This document shows positions 44,936 through 55,418 of a stretch of 64,000 nucleotides of DNA, in pieces. Every line of letters starts with the position of its first letter. Position 1 is the stretch's first letter. A program made the position numbers and the translations under genes. The notes under the pieces were generated by a model, which searched no databases, was not told the DNA's origin, and saw only the letters and a list, made by a program, of their open reading frames with translations. This stretch comes from Fasciola hepatica (taxonomy: Eukaryota; Platyhelminthes; Trematoda; Plagiorchiida; Fasciolidae). The stretch is taken from the NCBI GenBank assembly GCA_948099385.1, contig CANUEZ040000183.1, forward strand, positions 992,001-1,056,000, read 5' to 3'.

Positions 44936-45983
44936 CCAGGCCGTGTTTTACCGACTCCATTTCCTTCTGGAAATCCAAATATCAGAACTCAAACCCCTCC
45001 CTGCTTTATTTTCCCAGTTCCTTTCCCGATCTGCGTGTGTGGTCAGACAAGCATGTCCTCTGGCTGAAGAACCTGTGCCGTTGCTGAGCTAATTATCGCC
45101 GGCTTTCAAGGTGCTTAAATTTGGCTGCCCCTTTGTAACCATTTCATGAGTTTCAGCGATAATGACTTCAGGTTTACCAATAATAACAATAACGGTATAT
45201 TTCTCGGTTGGGATTATTACACATGCATAAGGCATGATCACGGAATACAACTTTCAACAGCTTTTAGAAGTTCCCACTGGTCCCAAAGGTCAGGTTTGTA
45301 CATCACAGCCACGGTGAGATAGGACTAGGTAGTGTTTGAAATAACTGAAGTGGGAACGGTTAACGCGAGAAGTGTAAAGCCTTTTTGGTTTCGGTAGCGG
45401 GGCATTGTGGAGAGGTTTCCAAGTGCAAAGCTGCTGGTTAAGGCGCTATTGAAGTGTGAGGAAGATTTAGTGTATACAAGGACGGATTAAACAGTGGTTT
45501 ACCGGGAGATCGAAGAAAAATCGGGATGTATGGAAACAAAAACAATGATACACCGGCTCTTTGCCTGAAGCATTTCTAGCGGTAGACCGGAGGAAGATTT
45601 CCAACAATAGAGGCAGAGGGCCGGACTCAAGGCGACAACAGATATTATGTTTCACGTGGAGACAAACGTTTCTGCATATACAACCAAAGAATATAGAGAC
45701 AAGTTTCAACCTGCAGCAAGTGACTAGTATTTTATTCTATAGGGTTCATTTTTGTCATTGACGGTGGGTCACGAACTAAGGCCCTAGCATGGGCAAACTC
45801 ACCAGACGTGACTGGATGTTCAAGGGAAAATTACTGGGTAGCAAGACCTAATGGACTGAAATAACGGTAGGAAGAAGCTGAAGAGGTTATAAATGCGACG
45901 GCGCCGGCAGAATTTCATTCACGATTCGGGAACAACAAGGCTCGATTGGAGGGCATGCTGGAAGTAAACGTTGGGGCAGTGCG
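44936..45983. other. Unassigned stretch
   Basis: No domain recognised on either strand; frames do not exceed 80 codons. It lies between the Penelope pair and a solo LTR. Confidence 0.4.
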
Positions 45984-46355
45984 TGCAAGACATTCGAGCA
46001 ATGCGTAGCCAAATTCGCAAAGGATCCCGAAAGCAGAACGCGATTAACCGTTAAATTCTACGATACTGGATTATCAAATGAACAACGACAAGAAGCAGGT
46101 ACAAACCTCAGTCACGCTTTCACAGGGACTCAAAAAACGAGAACCGAATTGCGGCTTTCGAGGAAGAAGCTCGTGCGTCACGCAGGCCCAGAACAAGGAT
46201 ATGACGGAATAGCGCACTGGACGCGAACAAACAAACTTTGGTTCGTAAAAGCATACGGTGCATAAAACAAGTCAATGGTGTAAATAAGTGAGTGATGCTA
46301 GGGAAACATGGAGTTGCAGTGTTTTTGGGGGATTTTTTTCCTACCGGTCTTTACA
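45984..46355 (-). repeat. Solo LTR, BEL-1 family
   Basis: Bounded by TGCAAGAC and CTTTACA on the plus strand. Flanking 5-mers are gtgcg and atcgc-like atgcg (45979-45983 and 46356-46360), a target duplication with one mismatch. No Gag or UTR sequence on either side. Core nearly identical to 37216-37591. Confidence 0.8.
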
Positions 46356-46944
46356 ATGCGTGATGTTCGATGTCGGGGATCCGCCTTGCGGTCCATTGAA
46401 ACTGTTATGGGGTTTTGTCCCGGGTAGCACTATTGCAATTGTATTGGAGTGCAACGTACTAGGCTCCATATATCGCCGGCCAGCTTGAGTATGAGCTTGA
46501 CCCATGGGCGTCCTGCTTGGAAAGTAGTCCAGTCCGATCAGTCATATTCATTCAGTCCTTGCGGTAATCCGAGAGTAGGGCCTAGTGGGCCGGTCAACAA
46601 CTCGCACGCCCCCCTGTCGTCTTCTCGTGGATTGGAGTGACGGTGGATACAAGCCAGCCCTGTGGTGCCTCAACTTTTCCTGCGACGAAATGACCAGAAG
46701 CGTCAGCGGTTCGACGAATAGATCGAATAAGGCTTTATTGTGGTTGGATGAATTCCCCCAGACCCTGTTTCCTTGCACCACTATAGGAATTTAGGTTCCT
46801 CGCAATCTTCACTCTCACAGACTTCAGTGTCTAACATCGCCGGGATGTTTGCGTTTTGTTCTATGGTTTTTCCGGCTCTCGTTGATCAGGTCTGTTTGCG
46901 CCCTAAAAGAATGGCGAGAAGTTATCATCCTGTTATGCTCCGTG
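46356..46944. other. Unassigned stretch between two solo LTRs
   Basis: No domain recognised; 66-77 codon frames overlap on both strands. Nothing repeat-like found within the window. Confidence 0.35.
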
Positions 46945-47302
46945 TGTAGCACCCTGTCGCGCAAAGCGTAGACGAATTGCAGCGAATCTCAAAACCAAAA
47001 CACGGTTGATCCATGAATTCTACGACACTGAATTAATAAATGAACAATATCGTGAAACATACAAACCTCAGTAATGTGATCACACGGGCTCAGAAAGAGA
47101 GAACTAAGTTTACGGCTGGCGAGAGACAGGCAACGACAAGATGGGGTATGACGGGGTGGAGCGCTGGATACGAAAAAACAAAGGTTGGGCCATAGAAACA
47201 TAAAATGTACGCAAACACGCCAGCAGTGTGTGAGAGAGAGTAATATCATGAAAACACGAAACTATGGTGTCTCTGAAAGATTTTCTACGGCCGATCTTTA
47301 CA
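46945..47302 (-). repeat. Solo LTR with a perfect 5-bp target duplication, BEL-1 family (diverged)
   Basis: Plus text starts TGTAGCACC and ends GATCTTTACA. It is flanked by ccgtg on both sides (46940-46944 and 47303-47307). 358 bp. Diverged from the other LTRs throughout, hence old, yet the duplication is intact. Confidence 0.88.
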
Positions 47303-47364
47303 CCGTGCCTGCCCTTGTCCCCTTTCCATCTGCAAAGCCACGCACTGCTCTTCGGGTAGCGTCA

Positions 47365-48020
47365 GCTTTGGTTCAATTCATTCTGAACAGGACAGGCAAT
47401 AGTCACGGCCAAATGTGCACCCAGAATTCCTTCGGTGGTGTGCACAATACTCGTGCAGCCAAAACTGCCCGATGCATGTCGTCGACTCCCCTCCAAAAAT
47501 AAGAGGGAAAAGTTGAACCTCATCACATATCGAACGTGGGAAGTATCATGCATCGTAAGCGGTCACTGGAACTGTATGCAACAGGCGCACGCCTCAAGTA
47601 TTATAAGCTAAAGAAGGACCTTAGTGTTATTCTTCATCCATCTAGTGAACAAACGCAAAACTCATCCCCAGATATAAACCCCTTCCACTTACCATCCAGG
47701 ACCACCTGTAAACAGTGGACGGTCTGCAGGTTTACCACTTCCCCAATTTAGAGGTTACCATATTTCACTACCCTCTTGCCAATGATGTGCGACCAGGTTA
47801 TCAATCTAGATCGAAATTCCGTCAGCTCTTTCTTGCATTCCCCTGTTCAGGGTTCTAAATCCATTCGGAGTAGACCATGTGACCTGCAAAGCCTCCTAAT
47901 TTCTGAGATGTTCCCCTGGTTTCTCCCAGAAGTTTTCCATTTTCGAACACAGAAGTTCGAGATCTCAGTCCGTCCATGTCTTTCCCTTCTACTTTTCAGT
48001 CATTTGCTCTGCGTGATGCT
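47365..48020 (-). mobile_element. LINE-A 3' end, decayed
   Basis: The minus-strand text follows the 3' part of LINE-A at 57047-57590: tail relic (47370-47390), the 3' UTR with caccactgccgag-like and ggaccttagtg-like blocks, then the ORF2 C-terminus (about 47740-47880) with several stops. 5'-truncated near 48.0 kb. Confidence 0.65.
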
Positions 48021-48204
48021 GAACCTTCTCCGAGTAGGCGACGTCCCTCTTGTAGAACAGTGGCAGCGCCCGTACTCTGGTTTCCATTTGGAGTCATATT
48101 TATGGAGCCAAGACCGCCGGCTTGGCAGTGCTATGTCAATCCCAGTGTCATGCTTACGTCATGGGGTGCCTAGCTTCCTCTCACTTTCGGGTCCAGCAGC
48201 TAGT

Positions 48205-48736
48205 GTGGTTCTGGCGCGTCGCAGCCGATGAGAAGGTCCAACTCGTCGTCTTCCCAGTCTGCAACGGTTACATCCTGCAGGCGGGGCCGCATAGTTAAAA
48301 TTGCGTTCACCGACCTCGGTGCTTGCATGGGGAAATCAGCTAATGTGATTGCCTGCGTCGACTCGATTTGCTCCTACGTGTCTAGGGAGGCTAGCTGTAA
48401 CCTCAGCCGGTCTGCAGTCATTACTTGTGTTCCGCCTTCCGTGCTCACCGCTAACGGAGTCGTGCTTGTAGCGAGCCGGGGCTTATCGGCAAACCGCTCC
48501 CTCCCCAGGATTGTGCCCGATCCGCCGTAGAAGAAATCCAAGGATTTTACCACCCCATTTGGCGTCGTCAGCCTTACAGCAACCACCCCTAGACGCATTG
48601 GTTTGTTGGCAGACAGTACTGATGTGCAGGCCACACTGGGCTTTGTGATCTCACCGAGCGTAGCTTCTTTCACTTGATGTTGTAACCGATGATGTCCGCC
48701 TGTGCAAATTCTTGCGCTCTTTCGGGAAGCTGCTGT
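48205..48736 (-). pseudogene. BEL-1-family Gag end and protease fragment
   Basis: 48374-48775 encodes a knuckle remnant (C-T-G-G-H-H-R-L-Q-H) and the protease region (R-E-R-F-A-D-K-P-R-L, then G-G-T-Q-V-M-T-A-D-R-L) close to BEL-1. The active site reads G-G-S-G-T-I-L, so the catalytic Asp is absent. The part below 48374 continues with a frame change (D-L-L-I-G-C region near 48210-48260). An LTR adjoins it directly, so most of Gag is missing. Confidence 0.75.
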
Positions 48737-49109
48737 TGTAACGAACGTTTGAGCAATGCGTAGCCCAATACGCAACGGATTCCGAAATCAAAAGACGTTT
48801 ATCCGCGATATTATACGATACTAGATTATCGAATGAACGGTGACATCAAAAATATACAAACCTCAATAATACAATCGCAGGAACCCAACAACGAGAAACC
48901 GAATAGCAGTGTGTGAGCAAGGATCACGTGCGTCACGCAGGTCCTGAACATGGATGTGCCAAAGTAGCGCTCTGGGCGCGAACAAACAACAATTGGTCCA
49001 TAGAAACAACCAGTTCGTAAAGACAAGTCAGTAGTGTAGGCAAATGAGTGATGTTAGGAAAAACACTGAATCGCGACGGTTAAAGGGGATTTTCCACAAC
49101 CGGTTGTCA
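48737..49109 (-). repeat. LTR of the BEL-1 family adjoining the protease fragment
   Basis: Plus text starts TGTAACGAACG at 48737, as in the BEL-5 3' LTR (59313), and ends CCGGTTGTCA near 49109. Flanking 5-mers do not match (gctgt, gaagg). It may be the 5' LTR of an internally deleted copy or an LTR inserted in Gag. Confidence 0.75.
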
Positions 49110-50429
49110 GAAGGGACACCTGGTCCAATTCGCCTTTAACTGGGGCCCTATCCCCTGGGCACCTTTTGATTGCTGTTTGCATCGCGTGAACTTTCTCTCC
49201 TGGAGTGTGGCGGTCCGGCTGTTAAGTCCTGCACGGCGACGGAGGTAGCCAAAATGGAACGAGAGCAGCCAGCTGCCACGCTCCTCGTGGCCGGACTACG
49301 TAGGTTCAGCTATGAAGAACTCCCGGAGGCCACAGGGTTGTTTCCCGTTGCCTAGAGGGGTCTTCGAGGTGACCTGTCCTTTGTCGGGCGAATCATCCTT
49401 GGTGATTTGGGCCCGGGCCTGCGGTTGGAATTCACCCTCAAGAGTATTGACATTACCAGAAGACGCGCACTGAAGCTCCGTTAGGTGCACCTCACCGGCT
49501 TGCCGGCCATCTATAGAATACCTCGGAGAGTGGCCATTCCCTGAAAAACCCTTCCGGCTGAAGTGGTGAAACAGGAACAGGAAACACCTTTCAACAGGAA
49601 TTTGGACCATATTCTGAAGAATTACTGGCAGGACACTGACATTCGGACGAATAAATAGAGTAAGATGCGATGAAGCTCATGCGGGATGACTTTCCACTGC
49701 CCTTCACCTGAAGACTGAAGAATGGGCATCCTTTTTGAACAAGAAAGCGGCCTGCCTAGGAGGGGCCCAGGGACTAGCCACTCGGATGGTTGAAGGACAG
49801 AAAGGAAAACCATATGAACAGGCGCTGCAGGATATGGGACTCTTCTGACTCGGGAGAAGAAGACTCAGAGGAGGCCTCGTTGGACATTTCAAGATCCTCG
49901 AGGATCTACCGGCCTAAGTGCAGGGGATTTATTTGAAGGGCCACTGATCACAGAACAACGAGGAATAGCATAAATTTGTGTAAGTAGGAAAGTGGGATAG
50001 ACTGACCGAAGAAATAGTTAGCGCACAATGTGTAGGGCATTTTAAAAAGATACTGGATGCTAACTGGGGCTAGTTGTTTACAAAAGTAGAATAGTGGGGG
50101 ATAGGGAGAAACTGTAGTTTACCCCAGGCTTCCCAGTATTGTGTCCAAGCCTGCGATCTGAAGCTCTATGTGTGATGGAACACCAAATTCATGGTTGCCT
50201 CTCCCCTGGATGATGAGAAAAGCGCTTCTTCTACGTCGATTTTTCGGCCAACTGAAGGAATAAATCCACTTGTGTAAAAGGACTGGAAGGAATTAACAAA
50301 GTCGCAGTGGTTGGTGCCCATCTCCGTGCATACCACTGGAAGAATTCTGAATGATCGACTGTCCCCAGCCACTATCGTTCCTGTGCAACCCAATCTGGCC
50401 AGACTTCACCTGACTGAGCTGCTATGGTA
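49110..50429. other. Unassigned stretch
   Basis: Frames of up to 104 codons (49296-49610 minus) and shorter plus-strand ones show no domain. No LTR or LINE similarity found. Possibly an unrecognised old repeat. Confidence 0.35.
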
Positions 50430-51162
50430 CGACCTCACTTAGAAGATAGCGTGCAGGCTTGGACACCTACAGGGAAGAGGCCGCCTGCTTAGAGAAAGTC
50501 AATAGTCTCGCGACGCGGAAGGCTGATGGGCAAAGGGGTAAGAAGTACGAGCAGAGACTGTGTGGTCGGAATCTTCTTTTGTTGGAAAGGAGGAAAAATC
50601 CAGGGGGTCTTATGGAAACTTTCAAGGTGATGAAGGGTTCTTTGACCTTATACCGGATAGTCTATTCCAAGTGGCTTTAGATTCCAGAACAAGGGGACAC
50701 GAAAAGAATCTGACAGAAGTCTGAGCTAGGTTGATGGCTAGATTGTGCTTCTTCAGCAACAGGGTAGTGAACAGTTGGAACGGCCTGCTTAGCGGAATGA
50801 TAGATCCGCAGACCATCCAGTCCTTCAAAGTAGCCCTAGATCGCAAATGGTAGGAGATATATCCTGGTAATGAGCTTTGAGTGTTTACACCTGACTGATG
50901 AAGGGTAGCACTGAGGTCCTTCTGGTGTGCTTTATAATTGCCTTTTCGGTTCGCTGCGTACTGTCCCCGTGACCGCTCATGGTGCCTAATTTCTATCGCA
51001 GTTGGTGCGCAACTAGGTTTGGCGTTTCCCTCTCTTGTTTTGGCGGGGATTCGACGAGATGGACTGCGCAATGGTGGGCTCATAACTGGTGTGCATAGCA
51101 TAGAAAGAATTCTGGACGCTCATTTGGCCATGGTCATTACCTACGCAGATTGAACTGAACTG
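50430..51162 (+). mobile_element. LINE-A copy, 5'-truncated, ending in a (CTGAA) tail
   Basis: Starts in the post-RT region (V-R-P-H-L-E-like text near 50430, then A-W-T) and runs through the C-terminal part (about 50680-50860: D-S-R-T-R-G-H-E-K-N; F-F-S-N-R-V-V-N-S-W-N-G-L) and the 3' UTR. It ends tgaactgaactg at 51151-51162. Several stops. Confidence 0.75.
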
Positions 51163-52628
51163 CACCCCGCCAAAAGACCGGAAACTACCGGCCGGTTAGC
51201 TTGACTTCAGTACTGTGTAAGTGCCTGGAGCGATTAGTCAGGAAACAGGTCTCTAGGCATTTGGTTCAACACAACCTCATATCAAATGCCCAGCATGGAT
51301 TTGTGGCAGGACGATCCTGTCTGACGAATCTCCTGCTGTTCCTCGATGAAGTAACCAAGCTTCTGGACGATGGGTAATCGATTGCGGCCTGTTACTTGGA
51401 CTTCAGCAAGGCGTTTGATTCTGTGAACCAAAGATTTCTGGACGTCAAACTGCAGTCTGTGGGAATTGTTGGAAAGACAAGACAATGGGTAAATAGTTTT
51501 TTAGCTGGGCGAACCTTTGGTGTTAAGAAGGGGAGTCATGTCTCAAAACCAGAAGGTTTAACAAGTGGGGTGCCACAGGGCTCGGTGCTCGGCCCTCTGC
51601 TCTTCCTCATCTTCATCAATGACCCAGCAAGTGAGCTTACAAACCCTACCTTCAGGTTCTGCCGATGACGTCAAAATAGCTGGAGTAGATATAGAACTTG
51701 ACGTGTTAGCAGCACAAAACTGGGTGCGCAAATGGGACCTTCCGCTAAACCTCACCAAGTGTCAATGCTTGACCACAAATACAGGGGCTAGTGGGAATGG
51801 TGTAGGCTCTGTGCAAGTGGTCTCGCAGGTCAAAGGCTTGGGCGTTACGATGGACAACAGCTTTAAGCCGTCGAAGCAGTGCCCCGCAGCAGCCAATATG
51901 GCCAGGAGAGAACTCTTTCTAGTTAGATCCATTATGTCGTGTAGAGAGCCGGGGGTTTTCGTTCCGATATATCAGGCCATAGTTAGGCCGCATAAGGAGT
52001 GCTGCTTGCAGGCCTGGGAACCGTACTACCAGAAAGATATCGACTGTCTGGAGAAAGTGCAAGGGCTATCCACTAGAATGGTGGCTAGGAAGGGGGGTTT
52101 AGCTACACAGAGCGTCTCCGTGCCCTAGACCTGTTCTCGATGGAAAGACCGCGCGTTCGCGGGGATTTGATAGAAACCTCCAAGGTAATGAAGGGGCTGT
52201 CAGGAATAAGTCGAGAAGAACTTTTCTCTCCGATCCCCGAGAGAAGCACAAGGGGGCATAGACTAAGATTACAAAGGAAGCATTCGAGGCTCAGAATTAG
52301 GGCGAAGTACTTCTCAAATAGTGGTACCCCATTGGGATATGCTCCCGGAGGAGGTCATAAATACCACAACAGTGAAGGCTTTTAAGAAAGCAGTAGACCT
52401 ATGTCGGGCGGCAGTATACCCCGAGTTATGTTAGGCAGCTTTTAGGGTCAGATGCAATTTACTTATTGTTTCCACCTTACTCTGCCAGGACTGGTACTGC
52501 ACAAAATTTCTGCCTTTTGGAAAAGAAAATGACGCAGTGTTGGGAGCTACGGAAACGCGCCGACAACACAACTATCCGGTCACACGATTGGCTCTAGGCA
52601 CACCAAGACCTGTGCAAACTGAACTGAA
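51163..52628 (+). mobile_element. LINE-A copy, 5'-truncated within the RT
   Basis: It begins directly after the previous tail, in the RT (N-Y-R-P-V-S-L-T-S), and ends in its own tail (ctgaactgaa at 52619-52628). RT motif A is L-D-F-S-K-A-F-D-S-V-N (about 51400-51430). The motif before the active site is S-G-V-P-Q-G-S-V-L-G-P-L. The active site A-D-D-V-K-I-A follows a frameshift near 51660. The C-terminal part (to about 52440) is frameshifted again. Confidence 0.85.
51396..52128 (+). pseudogene. LINE-A RT core, two frames
   Basis: 51396-51668 holds RT motifs A and B; 51565-52128 continues in another frame with the active site and thumb: S-A-D-D-V-K-I-A-G at about residues 32-40, then L-N-L-T-K-C-Q-C-L, then V-P-I-Y-Q-A-I-V-R-P. 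A stop (TAA) at about 51377, in frame with the upstream part, also breaks it. Function in the intact family is target-primed reverse transcription. Confidence 0.85.
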
Positions 52629-52744
52629 CCAGCAATGTGGTCGTCTCCCTCGGTGAGTGTAGCTGTTCTTGAAATTTTTAGAACACACAGCTCGTCCCCA
52701 TCAATTTAAGTTTATATTTATCTGTGCTGACTGGATCCTGAACA

Positions 52745-54055
52745 ATGTCAATGACTCTCACCATTGATATAACCGCTTGCTCAGATGAGGCTACTTTCCC
52801 CATGAGGCAGTGCGATTCCCCGTCTGTGGCCAATGCCTCACTTCTCAATCCGGACGAAACGGTCCTTCATAATGCGCTGGCAACGGACGCACTAAAATGT
52901 GCAGTCCAAAGTTAGGCTGCAGAGATAGCCGAGCTAAGGGTCACCGTCCGCACCCTTAAGGATGAGCTGATCAGCCTGAGGAGTTTGGTAGTCAAATCCC
53001 TCCAGGAGTCCCAGGCAGCCGATCAGGTGTGTAGAGTTTCTGAGCAGCAAATGCTTGATGCCGCCAAGATATTACAAGATACCGATAATTGCTCCAAGTG
53101 AGTCATCCTTTGGGGCCGCTTCCTCAGTTCGGATCACCCTCATGACACCTACGCCCAGATGTTTAATCGCCTTAAGCTCCCTTTCCCACTTCAAGGTCGG
53201 TCCACTTGGTTAGTAACCAAACGCACCAACCGGGTTTACGGTATTCTTATTATATTGGGCTCCACAGATGCAGCCAAACGAATTTTTTCCTCGGCCGCAA
53301 AGCTCAAGGAGGAAATTAAAGGGCTTAAGGGCGTGTCCATTGATAAGCCACTTCATCTGAGGCTCCGCAGTGAGAAGGCTAAGCCAGAAATTCCACAAAA
53401 AACCGATCCTAAGCTCAGAGAGCTGCCAGTTGTCCAGGTAACTCGCCTTGAGGACCGAGCTGCATGCCCACCATCCCTCGCTTCCCTACTGACACCATTT
53501 CCCGTCGCCGAAAGTACTTCCAGTAGTAGGCCTCGTGCCACTAAACATCTGTCGACTAAGAAAAGTATCCCAGGCCCCATCATAGCCAATAAGACTAATT
53601 CAGCGGACGAGTCTCACTCATCCCTGAGCTCAGATATGAACCTGCAACCTGTTTCTACTGAAAGAAGCAGTGAGGAGGTTAAAGCACCAGATAATATATC
53701 TGGTGGTGTCACGAAAAATAAGCTCACTAAAAGGAAAACTCAGAACAGGGCATCACGCAGTGCGCAGAAGGGCAAACCACAAAAAGCAGCCCACCCTTTT
53801 CGAAGACCGAAGGATGTAGACCGTCCGCCTGGTATGATACCCCCCAGGTTACTAGACATCAAAACCTACCGGTCCCCCCAGCAGTCTACTTACCCTCTGG
53901 CCCCCCAATATCTTCAGCCCACGACTCTCCCAGGACCCCCTTTCCATCCCCAAATCCCCCTCTTTCCCACTCCTCAAACCCAAAATCAGTTGCCCCTGGC
54001 GATTCAGAAACAACTCCTGAGCATGTGCTCAAGTGTTTTTACAGCGATTGCCTGA
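52745..54055 (+). pseudogene. LINE-B3 ORF1 protein, two internal stops
   Basis: The ATG at 52745 is in frame with the long open part 53159-54055 (298 residues). TAG at 52913 and TGA at 53099 interrupt it. Residues about 55-110 form a coiled coil (A-E-I-A-E-L-R-V-T-V-R-T-L-K). Residues about 120-210 look like a small alpha/beta RNA-binding fold (V-I-L-W-G-R-F start; Y-G-I-L-I-I-L-G strand), inferred from pattern only. The remainder is basic, then Pro/Gln-rich. ORF1 proteins bind and chaperone the element RNA. It overlaps ORF2 by 31 bp in a different frame. Confidence 0.75.
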
Positions 54056-54801
54056 GTGTGTTGAATAAGATCCCGGAGCTTCGACAGCTTGCAGTGGATA
54101 AGGAGCCTCAGACCATAGCCCTCACAGAAACCTGGCTCACCCCTGACATACTTGATGCAGAAATATCCATTCCGGGATACTTCACAGTAGGGCAGGACTC
54201 CAGTAGAGGTCGTGCCGGCGGGGTCATCATTTACTACGATAATTCGATCCCTCCTCCCACTTTACTGATAACCCCTACCTTTTCATGTGTTGATTGTTTG
54301 TGGGCTGTGTTTAACCTCTCTAGGACAGACACCCTATTGCTTGGTGTTGTCTACCGTCTTCCCGCATGCAATTCAGCTGATTGCCTAGGTCTCATATACT
54401 TATTGGGCTCCCTGAAAAGCTACACAGACTTCACCCATCTGTTAGCCACTGGTGACTTCAACTCTCCCAGTACAAACTGGCAAAAAGCTCATGCCCCGGG
54501 TATCACTTTCGGTAAACCCCTCCTTGATATCGTACTGAAAAACTCATGGGTGCAGAACGCAAGAGATCCGACTAGATGTCGCACAGGCCACGCCCCGTCC
54601 CTACTAGACCTGATCATCACCAGTGATCCAATCCTAATAGATATGGTGCATTACTTGCCGCCCCTCGGCAAAAGTGATCACATTCTCATTGGATTCGATT
54701 ATATCGTGAAATGGCCTCCTCTTCCTTCGGAAACTAAAATTTTGAGATCCTTCAAAAGGACCAATTTTGACCAAGTCTGTGCATTTTTCACTCCCAACTA
54801 A
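54025..54801 (+). pseudogene. LINE-B3 ORF2 part 1: APE endonuclease
   Basis: 258 residues. Landmarks: I-A-L-T-E-T-W-L-T (catalytic Glu of the E-T-W motif, about residue 35), G-V-V-Y-R-L-P (about 110), A-T-G-D-F-N-S-P (about 150), S-L-L-D-L-I-I-T (about 190) and K-S-D-H-I-L (about 222). All expected catalytic Asp/Glu/His positions are present. This domain nicks target DNA. It ends by a frameshift near 54790, after which the frame continues at 54834. Confidence 0.88.
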
Positions 54802-54833
54802 ATTCGACTAACCCAGGTAACTCTGCGGATGGA

Positions 54834-55418
54834 ATGGCAGAGAATCTCAGAGAGTTATTCTTCTTAGCTGATAGGCTATTTGTCCCCAGAATTCGTCGCC
54901 CACAGACCGCTAAGCGACCCCTCCCTCGTCCCATTAGGCGCATTCTAGACGAACGCGCACGCCTCTTTGCTATATATAAAGCCACAGGCCTTGCCCGTTA
55001 TGCAGAAGACTTCAGGATCATACGAAACATATGCAAAGACAAGATTAGGTCCCATCAGAATGCAGTCCAACGATCTGTACTTGATCGAGCACGGACCAAT
55101 TAGGCGTTTTTTCAGTACATGCGCCGTTTTAGGGGTACAGCTCCGACGCCATTAGCTCTCAAAGATAGTGCCGGATCTCCAATCACTTTCCCTAGCCAAG
55201 TAGCCGAGGCATTCGGCTCCTACTTCCGTACAATTTTTATCTCCATGCCCATATCATCCCACCCTACCATGCACCCGTTATCTCTGACCACTACCCTTAA
55301 CCGCGTCACTGTTCCCATTGGTGCAGTCGCTCAAGGTTTCCGACGGCTCAACCAATATTGCTCTATGGGTCCTGACCTAATCCACCCCGTATTCTCAAGG
55401 AAGCCGCGGATACATTAG
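54834..55418 (+). pseudogene. LINE-B3 ORF2 part 2: linker to RT
   Basis: The 54834-55103 and 55119-55418 frames are the same frame split by one TAG (55101-55103). The basic linker (R-R-I-L-D-E-R-A-R-L-F-A-I-Y) is followed by M-G-P-D-L-I-H-P at about 55365, the start of the RT domain. A frameshift at about 55385 moves to the main RT frame. Confidence 0.75.

Noticed and set aside
37216..46355. One large palindrome including the Penelope pair and the outer LTR pair
   Set aside because: The axes differ: the LTR pair sums to about 83,571 and the Penelope pair to 85,468, so they are separate events.
50622..51101. 159-codon minus-strand frame
   Set aside because: Antisense to the C-terminus and 3' UTR of a plus-strand LINE-A copy.
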